A stretch of 64,000 nt of DNA from Paenibacillus campinasensis (GCF_002272015.1 NZ_NPBY01000038.1:124001-188000); one strand, 5' to 3'. Numbered from the stretch's first letter, positions 25,261-34,591 are shown. Translations and numbers: made by a program. Notes: a model not told the origin generated them from the letters alone.

Positions 25261-26181
25261 TTATCCTCCCCTTTCCACCGTTTCGTGCGCTGGATGCGTA
25301 TGCTGCTTCGTCAAGGCTGCCCGCTGCGCCCGATGCTGCAGGAGCATGACGAGCAGCCCTTTGCTTGTGCCCAGGGTCAAGGAGATCACAAACAGCACAG
25401 ATGCCGTAAGCACGATGAACGGCCCTGTCGGCCATCCGTTCCCGGAGGCGCTAACCAGCGTCCCCACCGCGCCGGAGGCACCTCCGAACAGTGCCGCCAG
25501 CCCGATCATGCCGCCATAGGAATGCGTCCAGTAGCGCGCGCTGACGCCGGGCATGATCAGCAGCGCAGCCATCAAAATGACACCCGCCGCCTGAATGCCA
25601 ATCACAATCACAAGCACGAGCAGAACCATATACAACAGGTTCATGACACGGCCGGACAAGCCGAGCCCGCCTCCAAATTGCGGATCAAACAAAAACAGCT
25701 TCCATTCCTTCCACGCTACCAGCGTCACAATTAGAACGAGCAGGGTAACGCCAAGCATCGTGTACACATCCTGTCTCACCATCGATGCCGACTGGCCGAA
25801 TATAAAGCTGTCCAGCCCGCTCTGCTGACCGCCCGGCAATCGGTTGGCAAGGGTCAGCAGCATGATGCCGAGACCGAAGAACACGGACAGCACAATGCCC
25901 ATCGCCGCATCCTCCTTGACCCGGCTGGATGTGCGAATCCACTGAATGAACAGCGCGCCAAGCAGCGCGCTCAGCGCCGCGCCGCCCAGCATGAACGGCA
26001 GGCTCTTCGTGCCCAGCACCGCGAACCCGGCAACCACGCCTGGCAGCGCAGCATGGGACAGCGCATCGCTCATCAGGCTCTGTCTCTTCCAGTAGGCGAA
26101 GCAGCCGACAACCCCGGCTGCCATCCCCAGCATCATCGTGCTTAAAAGCACCCATTGTGTATTCGCAGACAGTATCATCAT
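25261..26181 (-). CDS. mntC: Metal (Mn/Zn) ABC transporter permease, first
   Basis: The 306-residue ABC-3 permease has FAYWKRQSLMSDALSHAALPGVV near the start and GVILMAALLIMPGVSARYWT near residue 213. The ATG at 26181 overlaps the ATPase stop (ATGA) and follows GGGAG; an alternative start at 26202 lies inside the ATPase gene. It is shorter than B. subtilis MntC, which has a C-terminal extension. Confidence 0.8.
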   Translation of the reverse strand: MMILSANTQWVLLSTMMLGMAAGVVGCFAYWKRQSLMSDALSHAALPGVVAGFAVLGTKSLPFMLGGAALSALLGALFIQWIRTSSRVKEDAAMGIVLSVFFGLGIMLLTLANRLPGGQQSGLDSFIFGQSASMVRQDVYTMLGVTLLVLIVTLVAWKEWKLFLFDPQFGGGLGLSGRVMNLLYMVLLVLVIVIGIQAAGVILMAALLIMPGVSARYWTHSYGGMIGLAALFGGASGAVGTLVSASGNGWPTGPFIVLTASVLFVISLTLGTSKGLLVMLLQHRAQRAALTKQHTHPAHETVERGG

Positions 26182-26915
26182 CCGAGCCGATCTCCCATCC
26201 ATCGGAGAGAGCCGCCATACGTTCTCATGATATTCGCCTGATTGAACGTGTCCGCTGTCTTCCCGTGCGCGATCACCGTCCGGTTCAGCATCAGCACATG
26301 ATCGAAATATTCCTCTACCGTCTGCAAATCATGATGAACGACCATGACGGTCCGCCCTTTATTCTTCAATGTATTCAGCGTATCCATAATGACCTTCTCC
26401 GTTGCTGCATCCACACCCGCCAGAGGCTCATCCAGGAAGTACAGATCGGCATCCTGGACCAGCGCCCGGGCGAGGAACACCCGCTGCTGCTGCCCGCCGG
26501 ACAGCTGGCTGATCTGACGATCGGCGTAATTGCCGAGCCCCATCTCCTCCAGCGCCGCCAGCGCCAGCTCCCGGTGCTTGCGCTTGGGCCACTTGAGCCA
26601 GCCGATCTTGCCATACAGCCCCATCATGACCACATCAAGCGCGTTCGTCGGAAAATCCCAATCGACCGATCCCCGCTGCGGCACATAACCGATCCTTGAC
26701 TTCACCTGGGCATAGGGGGAGCCAAAGCAGGACACCACCCCCGACAGACGGGGGTGGAGATCCAGGATCGCCTTCAGCAGGGTCGACTTCCCTGCGCCGT
26801 TCGGCCCTACAATCGCGGTCAGCGTTCCAGGCAACACCTCGAAGCTGACATTGTCCAGCACTTTATTTTTACGGTAGGAAGCGTTAAGCTGTTCAACGCT
26901 CAGTACACGGTCCAT
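26178..26915 (-). CDS. mntB: Metal (Mn/Zn) ABC transporter ATPase
   Basis: The 245-residue ATPase has Walker A GPNGAGKST near 38-46, the Q-loop GYVPQRGSVDWDFP, signature LSGGQQQRVFLARAL, Walker B LYFLDEPLAGVD and the H-loop VMVVHHD. It begins one base after the binding-protein gene, with AAGGAAG upstream. Confidence 0.9.
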   Translation of the reverse strand: MDRVLSVEQLNASYRKNKVLDNVSFEVLPGTLTAIVGPNGAGKSTLLKAILDLHPRLSGVVSCFGSPYAQVKSRIGYVPQRGSVDWDFPTNALDVVMMGLYGKIGWLKWPKRKHRELALAALEEMGLGNYADRQISQLSGGQQQRVFLARALVQDADLYFLDEPLAGVDAATEKVIMDTLNTLKNKGRTVMVVHHDLQTVEEYFDHVLMLNRTVIAHGKTADTFNQANIMRTYGGSLRWMGDRLG

Positions 26916-26916
26916 G

Positions 26917-27894
26917 TTAATCTTCCTTTCCGGTTAATGCCGTATGAATCGTATCCACATTATGACGATACATGCCGATATATGTTCCTTCCTCCGTACC
27001 TGCCGCGCCCATCGCATCAGAGAACAGCTCGCCGCCGAGAGAAACCTCCAGCCCTTTCTGCTTGGCGCCCTCGATGACCGCATTGACCGAAGCCGGGTTA
27101 ATGCTCGTCTCGATGAAGACGGCAGGCACGTTATGCTCCAGCAGAAGCCCGACCGTACGCTCAATGTCAGACAGACCCACTTCACTCTCCGTGCTTAAGC
27201 CTTGCAGACCTACCACCTCTATATCGAGCATGCGTCCAAAATATCCGAAGGCATCATGAGCCGTGATGAGCACTCTCTGCTCCTTGGGAATGTCCGCGAT
27301 CTTCTCTTCCGCCTCACGCTTCAGCTGATCCAGCTCGGCAAAATAGGCCTGCTTGTTCGTCTCAAAATAGTCCGCATCTTCCGCCGAAGCCTTCTTCAGC
27401 TCTTCTGTTGCAGCGTCCAGCGCCTGCTTCCACAAATCAATATCAAACCAGACATGCGGATCGATGGCGCCATCCTCATCCTTCAACAGCTGATCCTCAG
27501 GGATCGTCTCCCCGATCGCAATGACCGGCTTTTTCTTCCCAAGCTGCTCGAATGCCTTGAGCATATTGGCTTCCAGATGAAGACCGCTGTACAGGATGAT
27601 GTCCGCCCCGTCGAGCTTCTGAATATCCCCCGGCGTCGGCTGGTGCAAATGCGGGTCAACCCCCGGCCCCATCAAGCTTTCTACATTCACCCTGTCACCA
27701 CCGATGACCGACATCGGCTCCGCGATCTGGGCAATGGTGGTCACCACTTTCAGGGTTGAGCCCGTGTCCCCGGGCTCTGCCTCCGCGCCTCCTTGTGACG
27801 CAGAGCAAGCTGTAAGCACAAGCAGCGCCGCCAGCATCAGGCCGATCCACCCCCGCCTTGCCATTTCGAATCTGTAGCTGTTCATCAATTTCAT
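26917..27894 (-). CDS. mntA: Manganese/zinc-binding lipoprotein of an ABC transporter
   Basis: The 325-residue lipoprotein has lipobox LTAC near residue 29. The cluster A-I metal-binding fold shows likely ligands His in GVDPHLHQP, His in IDPHVWFD, Glu in VFIETSINP and Asp in LFSDAMG. The His-His-Glu-Asp set is typical of Mn/Zn binders. There is no His-rich loop, which favours manganese. It is the first gene of a four-gene operon behind an MntR-like palindrome. Confidence 0.85.
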   Translation of the reverse strand: MKLMNSYRFEMARRGWIGLMLAALLVLTACSASQGGAEAEPGDTGSTLKVVTTIAQIAEPMSVIGGDRVNVESLMGPGVDPHLHQPTPGDIQKLDGADIILYSGLHLEANMLKAFEQLGKKKPVIAIGETIPEDQLLKDEDGAIDPHVWFDIDLWKQALDAATEELKKASAEDADYFETNKQAYFAELDQLKREAEEKIADIPKEQRVLITAHDAFGYFGRMLDIEVVGLQGLSTESEVGLSDIERTVGLLLEHNVPAVFIETSINPASVNAVIEGAKQKGLEVSLGGELFSDAMGAAGTEEGTYIGMYRHNVDTIHTALTGKED

Positions 27895-27970
27895 ACTCTC
27901 CCTTCACTCCCTTTTCTCCTTACGCAACAAATAACACCCTTGTACAACAAATATTACCTTCGTCCAATAA

Positions 27971-27986
27971 GTTTCCTCGAGGAAAC
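27971..27986. promoter_or_regulatory. MntR-like palindrome GTTTCCTCGAGGAAAC
   Basis: A perfect 16-base palindrome lies about 77 bases upstream of the binding-protein start, downstream of a TTGACA -35 (28031-28026). It resembles the Bacillus MntR box (TTTGCCTTAAGGAAA-like), so Mn-dependent repression is likely. Confidence 0.6.
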
Positions 27987-28076
27987 ATTTATGTTTAAAT
28001 ACAAGTTATTTGAATTCGCTCATTTTGTCAATCCCTTTTGTGTAAATTTTGGAGTGGGAATATGATTGACAAAAAA

Positions 28077-28110
28077 AAACCGCCCTCCGGATAATATCCG
28101 GCAGCGGTTT
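28077..28110 (-). terminator. Terminator after the YjbR-family gene
   Basis: On the minus strand AAACCGC and GCGGTTT enclose an inner CCGGATATTATCCGG palindrome and run into nine Ts (28079-28071). Confidence 0.85.
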
Positions 28111-28169
28111 ATCATATTCGTAACTTCCGATGAATCAGAGCACCCTGGGGAGAGAGGCGCAAGCGCATC

Positions 28170-28565
28170 CTATACGAAGCGCTGGCTTATCGCCATGCGT
28201 TCCGCCTTGGGCAATCCCTTTAGCACCAGCTCATAGGAATGATCGATCATCTTGTGCAGATCCTCCTCGGTCAGTGAGCCATCAAGGATTACAGTGTTCC
28301 AGTGCTTCTTGTTCAGATGATAGCCCGGCTGCACCGCAGCATGCTGTTCTCGCAGATTCTCTGCAATCACCGGATCGCATTTCAAGGACAGGTTGTCCAC
28401 CTTTCCTTCCGCCGTCAGGCTGAGCAAGGCAAACATCTTTCCTCCGACTTTGGCCACAAGCGGAAGCGGGCCGAACGGATAATCTTCGGTGGCGGCTTTC
28501 TTGGAAAGGCAGTATGCGGCAATCGGATCTTGGTCACGCAAGCGGATTCCCTCCTGTTCTCTCAT
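28170..28565 (-). CDS. MmcQ/YjbR family protein
   Basis: The 131-residue protein has the CyaY-like YjbR fold: ATEDYPFGPLPLVAKVGGKMFALLSL, LSLKCDPVIAENLREQHAAVQPGYHLNKKHWNTVILDG and DHSYELVLKGLPKAER. Members may bind DNA or nucleotides; the role is poorly known. The ATG at 28565 follows AGTAGGA; a long upstream frame extension is antisense-like. It sits behind the CYTH gene, probably in one transcript. Confidence 0.85.
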   Translation of the reverse strand: MREQEGIRLRDQDPIAAYCLSKKAATEDYPFGPLPLVAKVGGKMFALLSLTAEGKVDNLSLKCDPVIAENLREQHAAVQPGYHLNKKHWNTVILDGSLTEEDLHKMIDHSYELVLKGLPKAERMAISQRFV

Positions 28566-28617
28566 ATTCATTCCTACTAATAGACTGAGGTCAAATGGAG
28601 TCTCGCATCGTCCAGTT

Positions 28618-29124
28618 TCAAACTTCCTCCCGGCCTGTCTGCAGCTCTCTCCACACCTTCTTGTTGCTGTACTGTTTCTCCTCGCTGATATCCTTCCCGA
28701 ACCAGGCTGGCGGCGCAAACGACGTCGCAGCTTCCAGCGTAGGGAACTCCACCTCAAGCACCAGCAGATCAATCTGGCTGTACTCGTCGATTTCGACGAG
28801 CTGCTCGCCCCAGCGCGCAGTCACTCTTCTCTTGATCAGCGGAATGGCGCCATGCGCCTGCACCACTTGCTCATACAAGCCTGCGGAGATCGCATATTCA
28901 ATCTCTTCCCTGGCCAGTCCCCATCCCTTCTTGAAAGTGTGGGTGTATTCCACCTTGCCGGTCTGGGCATCCGTCATTTTGCGAACACGCAGCTCCTGAT
29001 CCTCGTCCAGTGCCAGATAGGTCTGTTCGATCAGCTGCTCCTTCTCCACAACCAGGCTTCCCTCTTCAATCAGGGCTTCAGGATATTCGTTCAAAAGAAA
29101 TTTGCGTTCAATTTCAACGGCCAT
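28618..29124 (-). CDS. CYTH-domain protein (triphosphate tunnel metalloenzyme family)
   Basis: The 168-residue protein starts with the family motif VEIERKFL (ExExK). It then has the basic and acidic strands of the triphosphate tunnel: LRVRKM, YTHTFKKG, REEIEYAI, IKRRVTARW, VEIDEYS and LLVLEVEF. Members act as inorganic triphosphatases, thiamine triphosphatases or adenylate cyclases; triphosphatase is most likely. The ATG at 29124 has GGGAGGAAG upstream. Confidence 0.85.
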   Translation of the reverse strand: MAVEIERKFLLNEYPEALIEEGSLVVEKEQLIEQTYLALDEDQELRVRKMTDAQTGKVEYTHTFKKGWGLAREEIEYAISAGLYEQVVQAHGAIPLIKRRVTARWGEQLVEIDEYSQIDLLVLEVEFPTLEAATSFAPPAWFGKDISEEKQYSNKKVWRELQTGREEV

Positions 29125-29197
29125 TTGTTGTCTTCCTCCCACTCAGGTATCCAGTTCTATCGTTCCATTATACGTGCGGAAGCCCGGCACGCACAAT

Positions 29198-29222
29198 GAA
29201 AAGACGGCGTTACACCGCCGTC
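29198..29222 (-). terminator. Terminator downstream of the SDR gene
   Basis: On the minus strand GACGGCG and CGCCGTC enclose a 6-base loop and end in TTTTC. It is about 95 bases after the SDR stop. Confidence 0.65.
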
Positions 29223-29317
29223 CCTCGTCGTTACGTATGTTCATTCCGCTGATATAGGCTATCAGCTGCAGCCTCCTGCTGTTGCACGAGTCTGGGGAGA
29301 GAGACAAGAAGTGCCGC

Positions 29318-30316
29318 TTAGCCCATCACTTCTCCGCCATTGACATGCAGCACCTGTCCCGTCACGAACCGGGAGTCATCCGAGGCCAGATACACATAGG
29401 TCGGTGCCAGCTCGAAAGGCTGCGCTGTCCGTTCCATCGGATTATACGCCCCGAAAACCGCATTCGAGTCCGAGGAGAAGCTGGCCGGAATCAGCGGTGT
29501 CCAGATTCTGCCTGGCGCTACGGCGTTCACCCGAATGCCCCGCCTCACGACGTTGTTGGCAAGCGCGCGGGTAAAGCCGACGTTCGCCGCCTTCGTCGCT
29601 GTGTAGTCGATCATCTCCTTCTCCCCGGCAAAGGCTACAACCGAAGCCGTGTTAATGATCGCGCTTCCCGGCTTCATATGCGGAAGGGCCGCCCGCGTTG
29701 TATAGAAGTGGGAGTAGATATTTACCTTAAACGTATCGTCAAACTGCTCGTCAGTAATATCCGTCAGGCCTTCCTGCTGGAACTGGATGCCGACGTGATT
29801 GACCAGCACATCCAGCCGTCCGAACGTCTCCACCGTTCTGGCTACAATCGCTTCGTTCTGCGCTTTCTCCCGAAGGTCTCCCGGGAGCAGCAGACAGCGC
29901 CGGCCCAGTGCCTCCACTCTTGCCTTGGTCCGGTTCGCATCGTCATGCTCATCCAGATAAGAGATGGCCACATCAGCGCCTTCCTTGGCGAATGCAATCG
30001 CTACAGCAGCCCCAATCCCGCTGTCTCCTCCCGTAATGAGCGCCACGTTTCCTTCCAGCTTGCCGCTCCCTTTGTAATTCGGGTTCTCAATGATGGGCCT
30101 CGGAACCATCAATCCTTCAACGCCCGGCTGTCTGAGCTGGCGCTGCTCCGGAAAATTCATCGGCATCTCTTGATAGCGGGTTATTTTTCCATAGTTCGGA
30201 TACATCGGATAAGGACTTGTCAGCTTATGCTGCTCGAACCATTCCTGATACTGCCGAATCTGCTCAAGCAGCTGCTCCATCGAAGCTGTACCCTGTTTGT
30301 GTTCATGATGATTCAT
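29318..30316 (-). CDS. Short-chain dehydrogenase/reductase, stress-type (YdaD/YhxC-like)
   Basis: The 332-residue protein has an N-terminal extension of about 85 residues ([18 protein letters not shown]) before the Rossmann domain. This is typical of the B. subtilis general-stress SDR group. It has NAD(P)-binding [12 protein letters not shown] in place of NNAG, a serine in NTASV and catalytic DYTATKAA (YxxxK). The substrate is unknown. It is a single gene with AGAGGAGG upstream. Confidence 0.88.
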   Translation of the reverse strand: MNHHEHKQGTASMEQLLEQIRQYQEWFEQHKLTSPYPMYPNYGKITRYQEMPMNFPEQRQLRQPGVEGLMVPRPIIENPNYKGSGKLEGNVALITGGDSGIGAAVAIAFAKEGADVAISYLDEHDDANRTKARVEALGRRCLLLPGDLREKAQNEAIVARTVETFGRLDVLVNHVGIQFQQEGLTDITDEQFDDTFKVNIYSHFYTTRAALPHMKPGSAIINTASVVAFAGEKEMIDYTATKAANVGFTRALANNVVRRGIRVNAVAPGRIWTPLIPASFSSDSNAVFGAYNPMERTAQPFELAPTYVYLASDDSRFVTGQVLHVNGGEVMG

Positions 30317-30503
30317 CGTAAACCTCCTCTACATTGCTCTTATACCGTATGTCGTCTGGGCGAATGCCGTGCCTGTTCATACGGTTCTTCCACAGAGCCT
30401 GCACGCGAGAGAGCAGTGCAGCTTTCCGTCGTACGTGCTCCTTTCCGCTGAGTGTTGAATAGGCTGATATGAACGTAACCCAAGGGTCAGGAGGCTTGCA
30501 CTG

Positions 30504-30680
30504 ATGACAATGCGATTTGATTTTCATCCACGGGCTCGGCTGCTGCTGGTCAACCACACCAATGAGAAGGTACAGATGCTCTACAATGCCAACCCTTATA
30601 CTTGGTCGATGCCTCTGATTGGCGCCCGTCCGCCTTTCTATGCCAACCCGCGCTATGAGCCGAATTATCCGCTGATTTAA
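30504..30680 (+). CDS. Small hypothetical protein, 58 residues
   Basis: The ATG at 30504 follows CAGGAGG with good spacing, and a strong intrinsic terminator begins 30 bases after the stop. The protein is rich in aromatic residues, Pro and Asn (YNANPYTWSMPLIGARPPFYANPRYEPNY is its C-terminal half in pattern) with no signal peptide. It opposes a 145-residue minus-strand frame that lacks such signals. No family was recognised. Confidence 0.65.
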   Translation: MTMRFDFHPRARLLLVNHTNEKVQMLYNANPYTWSMPLIGARPPFYANPRYEPNYPLI

Positions 30681-30709
30681 TCCGTGCCACAGCAAAATCC
30701 AGGCAAGTA

Positions 30710-30754
30710 AAAAGCTCTTTCCGCAGGTTGTTCCTGTCATGAAAGAGCTTTTTC
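30710..30754 (+). terminator. Terminator of the 58-residue gene
   Basis: AAAAGCTCTTTC pairs with GAAAGAGCTTTTT around an 18-base loop, ending in a T-tract. Confidence 0.85.
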
Positions 30755-30895
30755 GAATTTGAAGCGTTCACCACCTTACGGGGGAAGTGGCCCCCGTTGA
30801 TTTCCGTTCAATTCCTCTCGCATTTCTCTGCTTATACCAATCGCGTATAATGGAGTTAACCGGGCTGGGCCTATTTATATTAAGGAGGATGCTCA

Positions 30896-31738
30896 ATGAA
30901 ACTGTCTGATAGCGCTAGAGCGTATTTACACAGCCTTGGGCTGGAGCAAGAGCCGCCTTCTCTGTCTTTTCTGGAGCGCATCTGCCTTGCCCATCTCAAT
31001 ACATATCCTTTCGAAAACATCAGCAAGCTGATTTATTTCCGTGATCATGCCGGAGATAAGTGGGGGAATCCGCTTCCCTCGCTCGAGACCTTTGTCAACA
31101 ATCACCGGGACTACCACTATGGAGGAACCTGCTATGTCCTCAATTCCAACTTGAAGCTCCTGCTGCAAGCTGTGGGATTTGCGTGTTATCACATCAAGCT
31201 CGGCAACGAGCATATCGGAATCATCGTTCATATCGCGGATGATCGGTATTATGTCGACTGTGGAGCAGCCGCTCCCTTCTTCAAGCCGGTTCGCTTCGAA
31301 ACGGATGCCCATAACATCTCCAGCTTCGGGGGTGACCGAGTTCATCTGCTTCCCGAGGAGCCGCAGCAACACCAGTATAAATACGTTCGTTACATTCAGG
31401 ACAAGCAGAGCGGAAAGACCTGGCACTTCGATTCCAGACAGCCCTATCAGATTCAGGATTTCTATTCTATCGTAAGCGAATCGAACCGCCCCGGCACCAC
31501 CTTCATGACGATCCTCCGCTGTCAGCTGTATCAGACGAAGAACGAGCAGAGCTTGTCCCTCGTTAACAACAAATTCGGCATTCGGTACGCCAGTGGAGAA
31601 ACTGCGGTCAGAACGCTAACGTCCGTTCAAGAGATTCAGCAGGTACTGGCTGACGAATTCAAGCTGCCGCGCCTTCCCGTTGCAGAGGCTATCGCCGTGC
31701 TGGAGACCCTGGAAGTCGATATTTTTGCCAATACTTGA
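30896..31738 (+). CDS. Arylamine N-acetyltransferase family protein
   Basis: The 280-residue enzyme has the NAT catalytic triad: Cys79 in GGTCYVLN, His112 in EHIGIIVHI and Asp121 in YYVDCGAA. The N-terminal LNTYPFENISKL segment is also family-typical. It transfers acetyl from acetyl-CoA to arylamines or hydrazines in the cytosol. RBS AAGGAGG. It ends just before the aldo/keto reductase gene, which suggests co-transcription and perhaps shared xenobiotic metabolism. Confidence 0.88.
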   Translation: MKLSDSARAYLHSLGLEQEPPSLSFLERICLAHLNTYPFENISKLIYFRDHAGDKWGNPLPSLETFVNNHRDYHYGGTCYVLNSNLKLLLQAVGFACYHIKLGNEHIGIIVHIADDRYYVDCGAAAPFFKPVRFETDAHNISSFGGDRVHLLPEEPQQHQYKYVRYIQDKQSGKTWHFDSRQPYQIQDFYSIVSESNRPGTTFMTILRCQLYQTKNEQSLSLVNNKFGIRYASGETAVRTLTSVQEIQQVLADEFKLPRLPVAEAIAVLETLEVDIFANT

Positions 31739-31770
31739 TTGAGAAGGAATATACGAAGGAGTGGATTGTT

Positions 31771-32745
31771 ATGAATTATCGCCGTCTGGGAAACAGCGGG
31801 CTGCACGTGTCCGAGCTTGGTCTCGGGACGAACGCATTTGGAAAAAGAGCCGATGAAGCAGCGTCCATCCGGATCATTCATCATGCCATACACCACGGCA
31901 TCAATTTTATCGATACAGCCAACATCTATGCAGGCACCGAATCCGAACGCATCATCGGATTAGCGCTGAAGGGGAAGCGGCATGAAGTCGTGCTGGCAAC
32001 CAAGGCGGGGCTTGTCAGAGGAGAAGGGCCGAACGCACGCGGCTCCTCCCGCTATCACTTGCAGAAGGAGCTGGAGGACAGCCTGCGCCGCCTCAATACC
32101 GATTACGTCGATCTGTATCAAATACATACCTTTGATCCGCACACGCCGCTGGAGGAAACGCTGCGGACGCTGGACGACATGGTGTCTGCAGGAAAAGTCC
32201 GGTATATCGGAGCCTCCAACTATGCCGCCTGGGAGATCATGAAGGCGCTGGGGATCAGCGAACAGAAGGGATACGTCCGGTATGTCTCCACGCAGACCAG
32301 CTACTCGCTGGCCGATCGAACCCCGGAGGGTGAACTGGTGCCGCTGTGTCTGGATCAAGGGGTGGGCATCATTCCGTATTTCCCGCTGGCGGGCGGCATA
32401 CTGACCGGCAAATACAACCAGGGCAGCCTTGTGCCTGCCGGTTCCCGTGCCGACACCGACCCGAACTTCCAGCGCTTCCTGGAGGAGCGGAATGTGAAGC
32501 TTGGCGAGCAGGTCAGCCAGCTTGCGGCAGAGCATGGCTATTCCCCGAGCGCGCTGTCGCTGGCATGGCTGATGAAGCAGCCTGCCGTGTCCACGGTCAT
32601 TGTCGGCGCTACGAAGACCGAGCAGCTTGATGATAATCTGCAAAGTCTGGATATCGAAATCAACGAGACGCTCGCCGCTCAACTGAACCGGATCAGTGAG
32701 CCATTCATCCACGCCAAGCCGTTTGCCGCCTACCGCCTCAGTTAA
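31771..32745 (+). CDS. Aldo/keto reductase
   Basis: The 324-residue TIM-barrel AKR has tetrad residues visible as Asp in FIDTANIYAG, Tyr in the same segment, Lys in LATKAG and His in YQIHTFDP. The NADPH site shows GILTGKYN and VIVGATKTEQL. The ATG at 31771 follows AAGGAGTGG; an earlier frame start overlaps the NAT gene. Substrate unknown. Confidence 0.88.
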   Translation: MNYRRLGNSGLHVSELGLGTNAFGKRADEAASIRIIHHAIHHGINFIDTANIYAGTESERIIGLALKGKRHEVVLATKAGLVRGEGPNARGSSRYHLQKELEDSLRRLNTDYVDLYQIHTFDPHTPLEETLRTLDDMVSAGKVRYIGASNYAAWEIMKALGISEQKGYVRYVSTQTSYSLADRTPEGELVPLCLDQGVGIIPYFPLAGGILTGKYNQGSLVPAGSRADTDPNFQRFLEERNVKLGEQVSQLAAEHGYSPSALSLAWLMKQPAVSTVIVGATKTEQLDDNLQSLDIEINETLAAQLNRISEPFIHAKPFAAYRLS

Positions 32746-32753
32746 GTTAAGAA

Positions 32754-32808
32754 AAAACCGCCCCTATGCAGTACCTGCTTGGCAGGAAGCTGCAATAGGG
32801 GCGGTTTG
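32754..32808. terminator. Terminator between two convergent aldo/keto reductase genes
   Basis: AAACCGCCCCTATGCAG pairs with its near-complement ending GGGGCGGTTT, with A-rich and T-rich flanks, usable by both convergent genes. Confidence 0.85.
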
Positions 32809-32860
32809 TCTACTTGAACCCATTCTGGCTTATATGGTTGATATGTCTATCTCTGTCTCG

Positions 32861-33799
32861 TTATTTCAATATCTCCTCAATGCGGTTCAGAACATCCTCG
32901 CTCAGCTCGACGCCGGACGCCTTGGCGTTCTCTTCCACCTGCTCCGGACGGCTTGCGCCCACCAGCGCGCTCGCTACGTTCGGCTGACGAAGAATCCAGG
33001 CCAGCGCCAGGTTGCCGACAGACAGATCCAGTTCGGCTGCTACCTTCTCCAGTTCACGAACCTTCGCAATTTTCTCTTCCGTGATGCCTTTGCGCATCCA
33101 CTCCAGCTTCGCCGCACGGCTGTCAGCCGGAATATCGTTAGCCGAAGTGTATTTCCCTGTCAGCAGTCCTTGCGCCAGCGGCGAGAACACCACCTGACCG
33201 ATCCCGGAGCGCTCGCTAAGCGGGATGATCTCCTTCTCGATATAACGCTCGAACATGTTGTAGATCGGCTGATTGACAACGATGCGATCCAGCAGATAGC
33301 GATCAGCTACGCCAAGCGCCTCGGCAATCTGGGAAGCCTGCCATTCACTGACGCCAACATATAGGACCTTGCCTTGACGAACCAGATCATCAATCGCGCG
33401 CAGCGTCTCGTCGAGCGGCGTTTCCGGATCATGACGGTGGCAGTAGAAAATATCGATATAATCATGCCCCAGACGCTTCAGGCTCGCATGGGCCTGCTCC
33501 ATTACATGCTTGCGGGACAAGCCTTTGTCATTCGGACCGTCGCCCATTGGCCAGAATGCTTTCGTTGCCAGAACATACGATTCGCGCGGATACGCTTTCA
33601 GCGTTTCTCCGACCAGCACCTCCGCGGCGCCTCTTTCATAGACATTCGCCGTGTCAAAAAAGTTGATCCCGAGATCATAGGCGGTCTTGATGGCATTTAC
33701 CGCATTCTCGCGTTCAACATAACCTCCATATGTAAGCCAGCTGCCCAAGCTGATCTCACTCACTTTCAAACCTGTGCGACCTAATCTTCTATACTTCAC
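32861..33799 (-). CDS. Aldo/keto reductase, Kv-beta-like subgroup
   Basis: The 312-residue AKR begins KYRRLGRTGLKVSEISLGSW and has FFDTANVYERGAAE, LATKAFW, FYCHRHDPETP and SPLAQGLLTGKY. GTG start with AAGGAGG upstream. It diverges from the HxlR regulator gene, a frequent arrangement in which the regulator senses electrophiles and induces the reductase. It differs clearly from the neighbouring AKR, so it is not a recent duplicate. Confidence 0.88.
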   Translation of the reverse strand: MKYRRLGRTGLKVSEISLGSWLTYGGYVERENAVNAIKTAYDLGINFFDTANVYERGAAEVLVGETLKAYPRESYVLATKAFWPMGDGPNDKGLSRKHVMEQAHASLKRLGHDYIDIFYCHRHDPETPLDETLRAIDDLVRQGKVLYVGVSEWQASQIAEALGVADRYLLDRIVVNQPIYNMFERYIEKEIIPLSERSGIGQVVFSPLAQGLLTGKYTSANDIPADSRAAKLEWMRKGITEEKIAKVRELEKVAAELDLSVGNLALAWILRQPNVASALVGASRPEQVEENAKASGVELSEDVLNRIEEILK

Positions 33800-33918
33800 T
33801 TGCCATTCCTCCTTCGAAAAATGCTGTGAATCCGAGTTACATCTGTTATTCTAAAATAGTTCCTATTTCTTTTGAAGAAGTGAAATGTTATTCACTATAT
33901 TATATAGAGGATAGATAA

Positions 33919-33932
33919 TATACTTTAGTATA
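33919..33932. promoter_or_regulatory. Inverted repeat TATAC-TTTA-GTATA between the AKR and HxlR genes
   Basis: Perfect 5-base arms around four bases in an AT-rich divergent promoter region. It resembles TACT/AGTA-type sites bound by HxlR/YodB regulators. It lies 32 bases upstream of the HxlR start. Confidence 0.45.
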
Positions 33933-33964
33933 GTTAATATCTACAGAGCAGGAGGCGGATAACG

Positions 33965-34303
33965 ATGGGAAATAAAGCGAACAGCTATATCCCGAAAACC
34001 CCGGATCACATCGAATGCAACATTGAGAAGACATTGCTTGTGCTCGGAGGCAAATGGGCCTTCCTCGTGCTTCGCGAGCTTTTTTGCGGGACCAGACGCT
34101 TCGGGGAGCTTCAGCGAAGCATTCCTAACGTCAGCCCGCGCGCCTTGACCAGCACCCTGCGCCATCTTGAAGAGCAGGGCGTTCTGGAGAGAACCGTATA
34201 TCCGACCGTTCCGGTCACCGTGGAGTATACACTGACGCCGAAAGGAATGGATCTGCACGGCATCTGCAAAGAAATGAAGCTGTGGGCGGCTCGCTGGACA
34301 TAA
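33965..34303 (+). CDS. HxlR family transcriptional regulator
   Basis: The 112-residue winged-helix protein has conserved Cys near the N-terminus (HIECNIEKTLLVLGGKWAFLVLRELF), RRFGELQRSIPNVSPRALTSTLRHLEEQGVLER and YTLTPKG. HxlR/YodB members sense quinones, aldehydes or oxidants, often through that cysteine. RBS GCAGGAGG. Probably controls itself and the divergent aldo/keto reductase. Confidence 0.9.
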   Translation: MGNKANSYIPKTPDHIECNIEKTLLVLGGKWAFLVLRELFCGTRRFGELQRSIPNVSPRALTSTLRHLEEQGVLERTVYPTVPVTVEYTLTPKGMDLHGICKEMKLWAARWT

Positions 34304-34415
34304 TAGGGCCCGGTAGGGGTGGTCTGGCCGGGATGGGACAATCGGCCATCCGTCGATCCATTACATAAGCGTCCCTTATACCTGCTTTACCCTAACTGAC
34401 CTGGTGAAACCTAAA

Positions 34416-34470
34416 CCGGGCATTGCCCGAAGAACCGACAAGGCTCTTTCGGACAGTGCCCGGCTTTTTT
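34416..34470 (+). terminator. Terminator downstream of the HxlR gene
   Basis: CCGGGCA (34416-34422) pairs with TGCCCGG (34457-34463), with inner CCGAAGA/TCTTTCGG pairing, followed by six Ts. Confidence 0.85.
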
Positions 34471-34591
34471 GCGCGTCTATTTCATTTTTCCCGCCAATCG
34501 ATAATCATTCCTCCGCCGTGACAAGCATACATTAATAGAGCATAAGCAGGACTGGCTTAAGACTTCTATTCCACGAAGGATGATTATTCGT

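Noticed and set aside
30303..30740. 145-residue minus-strand frame
   Set aside because: Antisense to the 58-residue gene and lacking a start signal; it also overlaps the SDR gene upstream region.
31771..33799. Recent duplication of aldo/keto reductases
   Set aside because: The two proteins differ throughout and belong to different subgroups.
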